A DNA stretch of 64,000 nt from positions 38,421,490 through 38,485,489 of the forward strand of contig NC_092459.1 in NCBI RefSeq assembly GCF_047495875.1, given 5' to 3'. Position numbers and translations under genes: made by a program. The notes below the pieces were generated by a model. It was not told the origin of the DNA. It searched no databases and saw nothing but the letters and a program-made list of their open reading frames with translations. This document shows, piece by piece, positions 36,900 through 49,500 of the stretch. Origin of the DNA: Pithys albifrons albifrons (Eukaryota; Chordata; Aves; Passeriformes; Thamnophilidae). Positions within the stretch are counted from its first letter, which is position 1. The number at the start of each line of letters is the position of its first letter.

Positions 36900-37400
36900 G
36901 GATTGTCCTTTGTCAAGCCTTTGTAAGGCCGCAGTTGCAGCCTTGTCTCTTAATTCTAGGCACCATATTTCAAGAAAGTCCCTATCAGTTGCAACAAAGC
37001 ATGAGATAAAAAAAAAATGACAAGTCTATTTGCAAGCCCTCTTAGGAACTTCTGAATGATCTCAGTTACTTAGCCTGAGGTAGAGAAGAATACAGCAAAA
37101 GAGACAACTACAAGATGATATTCATGATATACACAATGCATAAATACATAATTTTTTCCCTAGAGAGATTTTTTATTTCATGCCTGTGGCAGACAGAACT
37201 AGGGATAAAACTTTTGCATTTCAGTGAGGAAGATTCAGATTAGATATTAAAAAAATGTATCTTTTGTAAAGGTAGTGGAGCACTGAATTAGATTGCTCTG
37301 GAAAGCATCAATCTCCAAAACTGGAAATACATAGAAATATATTTAAGAAATTACATAAATATGGATCCTTGTTGATCACAGTCTAAATGACCTCTCAATA
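36900..37400 (+). mobile_element. Ancient CR1 LINE remnant
   Basis: Sense-strand match to an old CR1 type. 'ggccgcagttgcagccttgt' is followed by 'ctaggcaccatatttcaagaaag', which corresponds to the family stretch around 'ctgggcaccatatttcaaga'. Further right, 'gaggaagattcagattagat' is followed by 'attaaaaaaatgt', matching the 'caggttggatatta' segment, and 'gtggagcactgaattagat' follows. Many substitutions and indels, with no frame left. It is older than the other CR1 copies and may predate the radiation of modern birds. Confidence 0.65.
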
Positions 37401-40400
37401 TTCATGTAGTCATATGAACCCATAATATTAGAATTAAATAAACATGCACTTATTAATTATACATGCATTTAAATGATGCTATTCTATACTGATTTAAAAA
37501 TAAATTAAGAAACATCAACTTATCTCTTGACAAAAATTAAATTAAGCACTGTTTAACCAGAGAACGGACTAAAATTAATATGCATTCTTAAGAGTAAAAA
37601 TCAAAACTGGACAAAATTCTAGAATTACAACTTGTGTGATGTTTCCCTTAAGAGTGGAAGTAGAATTAACTTACTCCCTGAGGAACAGAATAATAACTGA
37701 AATCAGTTTTTTTTGTTGAAGAACTAAAGCAACACTGCTGTGTTGTGGATGCTGACCTAGTATTTTAGGCTTCCTTAATTTATTTTTTCCTAGATCTATG
37801 ATTTATGACATCTGAGGACTGACCTTTAAATTTCCACCCTAACAAGCAGGTTTATTTGCACTCCTTGCTAATAAAAAATAAAGGCCTCCAGGCCAGTATA
37901 TATTAGCTTCTTTAAGCATACCACATTGTCTCACATATATTCTCTTAGAATTTGCGACAAGCAACATTATGTGTTTTAACTAGTTTCTAGTCTTCTAAAA
38001 CGAATCTAATTTATACAATCTAGTGTACCTTATTTTGCTACTTAACAGCTATTTCTAAAGGCAGCTGAAAACTACCCTGCTGAATCAAATTGGCTGATGA
38101 AATGCAATGCAGTAAAGAAAAACAGATTTTTTTTTCCAAACCGACTATGAAATAAGCATATCTATTAATCTCAGTATGTCAAATGCCACACATATCAACT
38201 GCCTGTCTACTAAGAAACTAAAATATTCAAAATTTCTCTAATTATCTCTTAAGAAATATGTCACCGAAGTTAATGAAGAATTTACTTAGTTGAGTTTTTA
38301 TGTAGAGGCCAGACTTATATACATTCAGTCTGGGATATGGTGGCTTCAAATCCCTGTGGCTGCAAATACATATGTCCACATATATGTGGACTTATACCAA
38401 AAGAAAAGATGACTATTTTCTCTTTAAATACCAAATTGTGTTAATGTCACATGAAAATTTGAAGACAGTTGTTTGATTAGATGCATTTCTCAAATTTATT
38501 CTGAAAGTCTATATTGTTCTATGTCGGCTACTGGGGTAGAGGCATCTCTGAGAGAAATCTCAGTTTTGTCATTCTGTTACTCCCAAACCTTCACTTCCTC
38601 TTTTAACCTGAAGAGGAAAGACCTTGGACCACTGAGGTATAGCTCAAAGCAATGGACAGCGCAAAGTCATACAGAGAGATGAAATCTCCAAGAGCACTAC
38701 AGCATATAGGGGGAACTCATTTGCCATTGTAATGATTCATAGCCTTTAAAAATGCAGATTCACTCAGAATACCAAATCCAAAGACACAATTCAGCTAGAA
38801 TAACAGGGTCTGAGCTAGCAGGTGCATCAGACTTCCACTTATGTCAATAAAATACAAAGAACACCACGAAATCCCCGCAGTTACTCAGTTATAGGGTTTT
38901 ACAGGCAGTGGCCCGCTTCCCCTTCTTTAACAACACTGATGAATAGGTTGGCAGTGGGTAATGAAGAACTGACAGTGGGGAGAAGACCCTTTATTTCTCT
39001 ATATATATACATACCTACATTAGAAGAGAGTTCAATTACACTTCTAAGTCGAGACTCACTACTGCAGTCCAGAAAAAGCCAAAGCTGCATCACTAGCTAG
39101 GTTTACAGGAAATTTTACTGACACTGTTACTATATTAACTTCCTTTCAGAAATTTATCCATCTTATTTTAAAAAAAGGACATTTAAGAAATAAAAATTAC
39201 AAAGATGCAAGGAGATGTTAAATTCACTGAGGCATATTGAATAAAATTTGCATAAGTGTTAGTATTACAGAAAATAAGCCAATAGCACTGGACACAACTA
39301 GTGAAATGCTTGAAATCTTAACAATAGATATTACTAATATAGCTTAACATAGATGAAAAACAAACTTTTCATTAGTTTCATGAAGGACTAAAGCATTTTG
39401 TTGAAGTAAAAGAAAAATTGTAATAGGAAAAAAAGAAAGCAAAGAAGAAAGGGATAACTTTCCTAAGATGCTTTTCTACCTATAGAACCTTCTACAAACA
39501 GCAACAATTTGAACAGACATTCACCATTCCAGCCTCAATATAGCAGTGAATTTTTAGAAAACTGATTAAAGGAGGCTATGAAACCCATCAGAAGAGGAAT
39601 GTTCACATATCCTCATGCATTTAACGTTCCAGATTAAGACAATTTGAAAGAATGTGTGCTGAAAAATGAATTAGCATTCTCTCTAATTGAATCAATGGGT
39701 TATAGAAATGGAAGAAAAGATAACCAGTGCTTTCCACTACATTTCACCAAAGAACGATTGTAGTGGGAGAAAACCTTATCAGCTATTTAGGTCTGTAAGG
39801 CACTGAATACTAGACATAGGTAACTTGGACTTATAATTATGTGTATCCTGGACGTGACAGTGGTATCCAAACACTGACCTAAAAGGAATTGCCAAGATAA
39901 AACTACTTTACTTTCAGGCAAATGTGTAATATGTATTTATTCCATCAGGGCCTTTGAAAAAATAGTTGTTGGTCTTATCAGTCAAAAAGTGATGAAAAGT
40001 TTAAAGTTATTTCAAAAATGATTAGAGTTTAAGATAAAAATAGAGGTTAATCCAATGACTAACTAAAATGACAGAGGCATTCATCTGACTCATTGGTTAG
40101 CCACAGTACTATAAGCAGTAAAAATAGTGTCTCATTACTCTTTTAAACATTTATTCCTTATTTTACTTGAAATTGATACTTAATCACTTTTCTAGTGTAC
40201 AGCAGGCCCTTAGTACACAAGGAAAACTTGAAGAATAGAAAGTTTATAAAATCTCTGTCAATCTCTCCTATATATTAGGAATGATTCATTATAATGGGTC
40301 ATGAGCAGCAGGGTGACTGTGAATGGAATCTTTTAATTAACTTTGCTTCATATTTTATTGATAATATTTGCTGTTTTCTGAGATCTGATCATGCATCTTG

Positions 40401-42975
40401 AGCAATGTGCAAACATATGGATCATATTGTGCTTAGGTACCCTGGAACTGGGGGATATATGCAAAACTAAATAGATGGAAAATGTACCACATCCTGTACA
40501 CACATTTAAATTCTTCCTTTTCTGACACCTATTGATGTTGCTTCTGTTTCAAAACACACTTTACATTTAATGTAAAACATAGAAGTCAAAGTTCTTTATA
40601 ACTGTCTTGTGCCAATATTTACTTATATCAGTCATGGGCATGCTGAGAGAGAATAAGAAAAAATGCATCTTCTCACATAAAAACAAACAAATTGTACTTT
40701 GAAGTGCTATAGATCTTACACTTCAAAGCAAATGTAGAGTTGCAGACAATTTGCAGTTACAAACTTGAAGAGAGATGAATGGGTGTGAATGAGCCTTCTG
40801 TTACCCTGGAAGCAAGTCACCCACAAATTGGGAAAAATATGATGCTTCTTTTTTTTTTTTAATATGGGCAATTTGGCAGAGCTAAAAACAAATTTACAAA
40901 ATCCTAAGAGACCTTGGATTATTTAGAAACAGATGGTGTGAAAGGCATTAGAAATCCCTCCTGTAAGCTATGTTCTACTCAATTTAAACACTATCAGCAG
41001 AAGCTTACAAACTAGGATCTTCCTCCAAACATTTTGATCCTAGTCTTCACATCTGGTATTACATTCTGGATCCTATGGTATGATCCTATGATACAACTAT
41101 TTCTTATTTCTAAACTTCAATAGCTTCACTAACTATAAAGCCTCCATTAGAGGAGGTCCCTGTAGTGTGATGAATGAAGCAAATATTAATGGGAAACAAA
41201 ACAAAAAAAAAAAACAAAACAAACAAAACAACTCATGGTACAGTCAGATGTCTAAGGACTGCATTATAGACATGAAAGAAAGAAATTAAAAATGCAGAAC
41301 CACAAATATTTCTGAATTTTCTAACTTTTGAGGGGTCAATTCGTCAGACAATGCTATTCTTTCAATATTATTTTTATGCCTGTGCACTTATTCAAATTCA
41401 GACTTGGCTAATGGTGGAAGAAGAGGAAGCAAATTGATGGTGTCACAAACAAATCTAAAACTCTGACTATATGGAAGATCCTCTTAATTAAAACCAAATT
41501 GGGAAGATAAGTAATAGATAACAGGAAGCTTTCTGTCAGAAATGCAAGTTATATTTTGATTTCACTGACAAACCTGGAATATGTGTGAACTGAAACACAA
41601 TTCTGTATACTGGCAGCCACAGGCAGCCACAAAAGAGTGACGTATGTTTTAGAAACTCATAGAGTAGTTTAACAAGCATGAAGTCTACAGAAAATTTTAC
41701 ATGTTTTTCCATTGTCTTTTAGTTCTTCAGTTTTAATAGTATTTAATTTACATTTCCAAGAATTCTTCTGTCAATATGATAGGCAGATTCTCATACATCC
41801 TCTTGATTCTGTGAGTAAAGGGTTTGTGACAATGCACTAAAAATATGAGCCTTGCAATGAAATCCCAAGATGGAAAGCATTGCTGCAGTCTCATACTGGT
41901 TTGAAATAGTTTTTCTTGAGTTAATACAATCGTTAGGGAATTTTTGCTCCACTCGTTTCAATAAACAGTTCCTTAATTTGACAATCCAAGCTGTTTACAG
42001 TGACTTTTAATAGCTACCTATCAGTTGCTCATCTTTTCAAGCAATTTGAAAGTCACACAGGCATATATGTCATTCAACTTGTATTATGGCCATCTACTGT
42101 GAGTTATAAAGCACTGAAAATCCCCTATGAGAGAAAACACCTAAGACAGTGAAAGTCTAATCTAGTTTGAATAAATTACCAACTTCACGCCATGAGTCAT
42201 TAAATCATAGTAAGTGTTACTAAGGGCCTGGTGGAGTAAGCCCCAGTTTGCGAAAGAAAATCTGAATCAAAAAATTCTGCCTGTATCATAATTTTGACCC
42301 ATATCTTTAAAATTACTGTGAAAAATGTCAACCAACCAAACCAAAAACCAACTAACCAACCAAAAAACAAAAACAGAAACAAAAAATCTTTTTAGTATAT
42401 TTTTATTTTTTTTATATATTTAAGGAGTTACAGCTAATGAGTAAGCATCTTCATGACAAGCAATGCTAAACCAAATGCAAGCATGTAACTAACATTCATT
42501 GGCTTAAGCAGATAGTATTCCAAAACCCCTACAGATGTTTGAGAAAAAGACGATAAAATATGATTTATTACTGTAAAGTTCTATTCTCGGTATCTTTCTC
42601 ACATGAATGAAAAAATGTTGATTTTTTAGCCAAATATCAAGAGAACAGAAATGTGGATCACTCTGGTCTGTAGATGGAACTCACAATGCTAGTAGGTTAC
42701 TTTTCACTGAAAATTTAGAAAGATGTTTTTATAAAATTTTCTTGGCTGCAAACAAGAACAGCAACAAAAGAAATGGGTTATCCAAATTGGTTTCCATGAA
42801 TAAAAAACAGAACAAAATGACCTTCCATTTGGTCAATGAGGTTTATATATATAAATACATATAAATATATTCATATATTAAGTGTAAAAACTCAGTGTAT
42901 CACAGACAACAATTAATTGCATTGATCTCTAATGTGCATCCATTAAAATGCAAATGACCTTTCAAAACATACTTC
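37401..42975. other. AT-rich unique DNA with simple repeats
   Basis: About 5.5 kb with no gene or transposon recognised. A-rich low-complexity tracts lie at 41194-41231 and 42330-42387 (ACCA/AAAC type). A short 'ggcagccaca' duplication occurs at 41612-41631 and a T-run at about 40850-40860. Frames at 38822-39100 (92 codons) and its opposite-strand partner have no domain. Confidence 0.5.
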
Positions 42976-43572
42976 TATCTTGGGTTGAGCTGGCAAAATG
43001 CCAACTGCCCAATGCAGAGTCAAAGCTTCCCTCCCCCTCTCGCTGAGAAAAAGGAGAAAGGAAAAAAAACCTCAAAACAGGTTAAACTAATTATATATAT
43101 TTATACAGAAATTAGAAAATTAAAGGAAACTACAATATAACACACACACAAGTTAGAAATAACAAGAAATAACTCCCCACTCCCCATCGAACACAAATCC
43201 CAGCATTCTAACTACAAATCACTCTAGAGAAGTCAGTACCCCAGAGACAGACCCAAGAAGAGAGAAGGACTAAAACCAAACATTTTACTTCCCTAAGATA
43301 ACATGGTGGTGAATTGATGCTGGGCCTGGGCCTCCCGTCCCTCCAAGGACAGTACGGTGCATCCTTCTGGAACCACATCTTGAAGGAACTGACCAAGCCA
43401 CTCCCATACCGGCTCCTACACTTCGAGATGTTGTCGGAATATGGTATGGAATACCATTGGCTAGAAGTCAGCTGTCAGCTAGCTCAGCTCAGCTTAAGTT
43501 AGCCGACTGTCCCAGGCCTACACTGAAATCCAAAGCCTCAGTTTAGGCCTACACGTAGTCAAACCCATAACA
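42976..43572 (-). mobile_element. Solo LTR, family A, minus strand
   Basis: Reverse-complement copy of the LTR at 12107-12730. The plus-strand right edge CCCATAACA is the family start TGTTATGGG. The left edge TATCTTGGGTTGAGC is the family end with one terminal base changed. It shares the TATA-like region (near 43095-43105), the block 'taagataacatg' near 43298, and the 3' hairpin formed by TTGGGTTGAGCTGGC and GCCAACTGCCCAA. The central 43340-43440 part is more GC-rich than in the other copy. Flanks ACTTC (left) and ACATA (right) do not match, so the target duplication is lost or the edges have drifted by a few bases. Confidence 0.8.
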
Positions 43573-46500
43573 ACATAACTTTTAATATAACTTTTAACAT
43601 AAATATTTTTTAACTTCTGATAAAGTTTCAGGAATGTTTTGAAAGCAGCCAGTGTTGCAGCTTTTTCTATCCCTTCTCCAAACCACAGCTATTTTCTCTT
43701 CTATATAGAAGAAATGAGGGAGGTGCTATAATCCATTCCAGTGCTACTCTGTTGATGCATTTGCCAAATAGTGTGCAAACTATCCTCTGAGAGCAAAATT
43801 TAATTACTACAGATATTGAGATGCTATCATGATATACCAACCAAACCTCAAATATTTGTAAAACTACCTAAGTAACTTTTTTATTTTCAATAATTAGTCA
43901 ACTCCCTCTGAAAACAAGGTCTCTAAACTAAAGAAATGTGGCGGATGAAATGTTATTTTTGCTACCATCAGCAGAAAGGTTTTCCTCTATGAGGTTGCGT
44001 CAAATAAAAAGCTTAGTAGGCCACTAATGGCCATGACCTTTGGCAACCTTGTTGTACCATGTAACTGAATTATTTCCTTTTCTAAGTCTCCAAGCATGGC
44101 ACTAAGAATGCTAGGTCAGCATATATAGTAAACATATCACCAATCACCCAACAACTACTGCACCATCTGCCTCCAGAATGAAAGATCTCTTTCCTAGCTT
44201 GAACTTTTGGACCTTGGATTTGACCCTGTCTGAACTTTTGTTATGTTAACAAATGATTTTAATGGTAAAACTGGGAATATACATACAGCCCTGGTGAGGG
44301 AAACACATCAATAAGTAATTACTTACTAAGGCAGGTTGCTTGACCTAAGCATGCAAGCTCTCTAAATTTATTTCCTTCTCACTCTTCCATATTGTCACTG
44401 CAGCTTTAATGTCTCCCTTCTCCTCCATGAATCCATTTATACTGATCGCATCAGTGCTCTTGGCAATTTATTCAATATTTTTAGTATTCTTTGCATGAAA
44501 TAGCTCTGTTGGAATTCCTCTTTATTTCTAATTTCATTTTGTTTCCACTGTTTTTTCAAACAGCAGGTTACAGTTAATTAAAACCAGATACATTCAGTAT
44601 AGGAAATGTTTGTAAATTGATACTTTCTTTTCTTTAGCAATGTTTTGGAACTGTATGTTATTAATGAAGTTACACAAATAATTACCCTAGATCTCATATT
44701 CAGGTAATTACAAAAATAAAATGAACATCTGTTATTAGAAATACATAATGCCAAGTCATAATGTGCAGGTTAGGGGTTAACACAACCAAATTGGACATGG
44801 TACATAAACACAAGATAAATTATTGTATGGTAGTGTAATTATATTCTAAGCATTATGTTAATTATAATTTATATCAGTTCAATAATTAAAGAAAACAAGA
44901 TCTTCCCTTGGTTTCCTATTCAGATTTTTCTGTGTAGTAAATTATTCTGTATCAGCTGGGCTGGCACTAGACCATAAATCTGACAGCAACGTACAGTGAC
45001 AATATTTTTAATATCTAAGAGAAAGTTTAGTCTATATGGTAGATTTGAAAAATATATTGTTAATTAAATGGGGTCAAAAGTAAACAAGACAGAGTTAAAC
45101 AGTGCATAGAAAATCCACTTGTTGGCTGTCAAAATAATTAAATGAAATATTTATTATCTTACAGATACTGACCCAAAGTCTTACTTTGCAAAACTCAATT
45201 AGAATGGGATAGATTCTCTAAGGATAATCCTAGAAAAACCCAGAAAGTACTATCACATAAATACGTGGCCAAAATTAAGTCTTAGAGATATACATTTCCT
45301 TTCATGTTGTATAATTCCCTTTTCTGACAAGTTAACATATACTACTTTGTAGTGCTATTATAATCTTATTTTCTTCTTGTCTGTTAGTACCCAAAACTGA
45401 GGACAATATTCCATACAATATTTTGAAAAACATTCACAATTTTGTCATGACATGAAGATTATTGATTTTATAAAAGCCTTTTCCAATTAAGGAATCTAGA
45501 ATATATGAAAACATCTTAACCATATCATATTTCAGTTTGTATAAAAAGACTGGAAATAGGTGAATAAAATTGTTTCTCACTGTCAATAATGAAACCATTA
45601 GAAAAAAATGAAACAAAATGGAACAAAAGAACACCCTGTTTCCCAGATTATGGTACAGAACTTTAGATATCACTCTTGAGACACATCAGAATTACTAAGT
45701 CATATTTCAGCTTCTGCTACCAAAAATTTAACAGAAAACTGAATAATACAAGGAAAGAAGACTCAGTACTTGCTATAGTATTTTTTTTTTCTGAATTGAC
45801 CATTCTGTATTTAATTTCAACATTTTGATACATTTTCATTTCCATTCTATATTATTTATACTTTTTTCTTAAGAGGAAAGCCATAGGATTAAAGTAGTGA
45901 TAAGCACTCAGATAAACACAGAAAACCAGGGGAAATCTTGTTGGGATTTTGTCCACATTGTCATTAGTGTTAGTAGCAATAAGGTTCTATTCTTATATCT
46001 TTTAATAACACTTATATTTCAGATGCCAGTCGAAAAATGCCTTCTTAAGTAACCTTTGTTCCCCGCATAAGTCCCTTCCATTCAGTTGACCAGATGGTGT
46101 TTGATGGCCTTTGAAGTCTGAACTGGCTATGAAGGAAATTCAAGTATCTATTTCAGGATTTCTCACTTATATAGACTTAGTCCTAGGCCAGTTCTTTTCT
46201 TATAGCAATTCAAAATGTGACAGGAAAACCTGCTTCTGATCTTTTGATTACACTGAAACAATAAGTGGTTTTTTCCAAAATATTCATGCAGCATTCTGAG
46301 TTCTTTCCTCCTTTAGAGTCTCTGACAGGAAAACACCACAAATTAGATAGCCAATGTCCTCTGACCGGTTCTGTCTGCTCCTTCCATCTTAATAGCATGA
46401 TGTGCCAGTTACTGCTAAGTCCTTTTATAGTCACTGAATACAGAAGATATCCAAAGCACATTCTCAGAAGTTGTGCCAAGGTCTGGCTACTGAGCTGGCA

Positions 46501-49500
46501 CTGAAATAGAAGTGGAACTGAAAGTACTGGAGCTGGAATACCATATTCCTCCTGAATCAGGGCATAGGAGAGAGACAACATTGCTGTAAGAATGTGCCAA
46601 CACAGGTAGCAAAGAGCAGATGTGATTGTACTTTCTGGTTTTTAATTCTTATATATATTGTCAGAACAAATAAAGTTCCTTGATGGTTGCCCCCTGGTAA
46701 AGACATTATCAGAAGGAAGATACCAAAGCAATGTTACAGCCAGCTTCTCATCTCCACTGCTTTTTGCAGCTCACTTCAGCTATTTACTGGAATTTAGAGT
46801 TCTTTTGAAAGGCAGTGGTACAGGAAAGCACTGTCCAGCACATAAAGAAGATATTAATGAAGATGACAAATACTCCCAGCTGATTTTCAAAGATTTTACT
46901 TTGGGCAAAGTCATTACATAATGAAGCTTAAGTTACAAAACAAATGTACTTTGGTAGACTTCTTTTATTTTTAACCAGGATTGTGTCAGCATGGTCCCAT
47001 AATGAATTGCATTACTACAACTAAAGTGCTGTAAAAAGGAATGGTCTACCTTGGACAGGAATGTCCCAAGCAGGTGTTGGTGGTGTAACCCATGACTGAC
47101 ATAATCATGGTGTGAATAAACAGATATTCTTATGTAAATATTTCTCATTGTTTGTTAATACATCTGTGCAACAAGAATATTCCACATATTCTCCTATATT
47201 TTAGTACACAAATATAAATGCCTTTCCCTCTGTTTTTCCTTCAGAAATAACTTTACAAATTGTGGAACAAGTCTATCATATATTATATGTATTCCGTGGA
47301 TTCCTCATTGACAAGGGGATATTATTTATTATTGGCAGCCCTATTTCTTGTTCCCAAATTAATTTATCTACCACTGTAATCCATACTAGCCACTGTAGTT
47401 GCTAAAACCATGGTTTGGATTTAATAATGGGTTAATCATTGATTGCTATTTAAAATAGGTATTTTCAGTGCAGAACCAGTATGTAGCTGTCACAATAAAT
47501 ATTGCCTGCCACTCCTTTCGCATTCAGTCCACCACACTATTTAAATGTTTCATTAAAGGACACACTTTTGAATTTATATTGACATATGCTTTTAAAATTT
47601 TGATGAACATAATCTACAACAATGACTCATAATATAAAGTTTCAGAGAAAGCATATTCAATAATAACTGTACTCTGAATGTCTCAGGCAAAAACTTGCCT
47701 TGTCTATACTACGATGAAGTTGTGTAAAGACTGGAAAAACATCCAGATCTTCTAACTATCAGCAGGTCACCACACCTGCTGTAACATAAGGTACATTGAC
47801 TACATTGTTCTGCAACAATATACTCATTTTTTTAATACATTAAATCTCAGCATTGGAATGATTCCATGTTGGCCAATAGTCATTATGCTATGTGAAACAC
47901 AAATCTTAGTGCATAGTGCCTGGGCAATTTCACATTTCATGATTGAAATATTTCAGAACTGTGCAAATCAAGGCTTATAGGACTTGAAATTATTTGGTGG
48001 AACTTTAGACTCTGTACTACTTGTATTGAAAAATAGTGTTGGATGGATGAAAAAGTGAAAATTAGATTCCTACTCTGAATTACCTGCTAGAGGACTTATT
48101 TTGAAAGGATTCACAGCAGTAGCCTATATCAAGGTAGTCAAAACTGCTCCTTGCAGCACAGCCTCCCTTATCACCTTTCATAGAGGAAGCCTAAAGGTAC
48201 TTGGTTTCTCAGGCTGAAGTGAATGCGAATCCCTATAATTCTCTTACTGATTTTTGAATAGAGTTTTAGTGAAAAGGCAAAATTTTAATGATGAATGACC
48301 TATACTGTCCTACATTTGATACAATGGAAATCCGTTGTCAAGGAAACAACAACAACATAATGCTTTCTAAAAAGAACAAAGAGTGCCAGGAAGGAGTTTG
48401 CTGGTTTATCACTTTCTGCATGTTCAATGCCTGCCTATGATTTGAGGACATATCCACCCACATCTGTTAGGTCTTCATGATGCAAACACACCTGACAACA
48501 CAGTGTGCATGTTCTCTGTGTGAGAATGCAGTCTTCAGTACATGGTGCGACGTACAATTGGGGTTTTTTTCTTACTCTGTGTACTATTTTATCCAAGTTC
48601 TATCATTACAGCTATCTAATGCTTACTTCGCCTGATCCCCATCACAGATACAAGCAACCAGTGTTGGGAAGAGGGAGACAACAGGGAGGAGGGAGGATAC
48701 TGGGGGTTTGTTATTAACTTGCTTCAAGCATTGTCACTATTATGCTTTTATAAGTTATAAGTGTTATGAGAGATGTCATTACCAAACATAACAATGTGTG
48801 GTGGTAACTGTGCCATTAAGGTCTCCAGTGGAACATTAATTATTGATCTTTTCCTCAAGAGCATCAGAATGTTGCATTAGAGCTGCAATGAACTGTTCAC
48901 CTTACAAGCATTAAACTGAACTATGTCATTCAAAGGTGACAAGGTTTACCTTTGCTACTATATTCAGAGCACTCCAAAGACTGCAGTAGAATTGCTAACA
49001 CAGCGAAACCTGCCTAATAAAAACAAGATATCTACTTAAATAACCTCACTGTTGGATTGGATATTTTTTAACTCTTTCTCAGTTTCTTATTCCTTTGTCA
49101 TCTTCTGAGTTCCCTTGCTTCCTGCAAATAATCTTTTCAGCAATAAGGGTCCAGGAGATGGTTTATAACTCTTCTTAAGTGTCTGGTGCTCTGGTCAGTT
49201 CTCTTGATAACATGCAGGAATGAAAGAGCCTTGCAGACAGAATTGCAGTAGCACTCCCCAGTAGGTGTTCTACCACAAATAAATAGCAACATTGCTGCAG
49301 TGATATGGGCTGAGATAAATACACATGTGGCAGAGCACCATCCAAAACCTATCACTGAGAGAAAGTAAAGCCTCCTCCTGCTGCAGTGACATCAGTAAAG
49401 CTCCTCTCCTTGATTTTTCAGGAATATTGAAGTTTCCTTCATTAATTTGAACTACTGAAGAGTTACAGCCCTGCTGACAAAGAAAATGTCTGGTGAGATG

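Noticed and set aside
42971..43577. Target-site duplication for the 43-kb LTR
   Set aside because: Flanking pentamers ACTTC and ACATA do not match. A longer loose similarity (ACATACTT versus ACATAACTT) needs the left edge to shift against the family end, so it was not called.
46210..46581. 123-codon minus-strand ORF
   Set aside because: Longest frame outside repeats, but with no domain, no signal peptide pattern and an opposite-strand ORF over the same bases. Conservation data would be needed to revive it.
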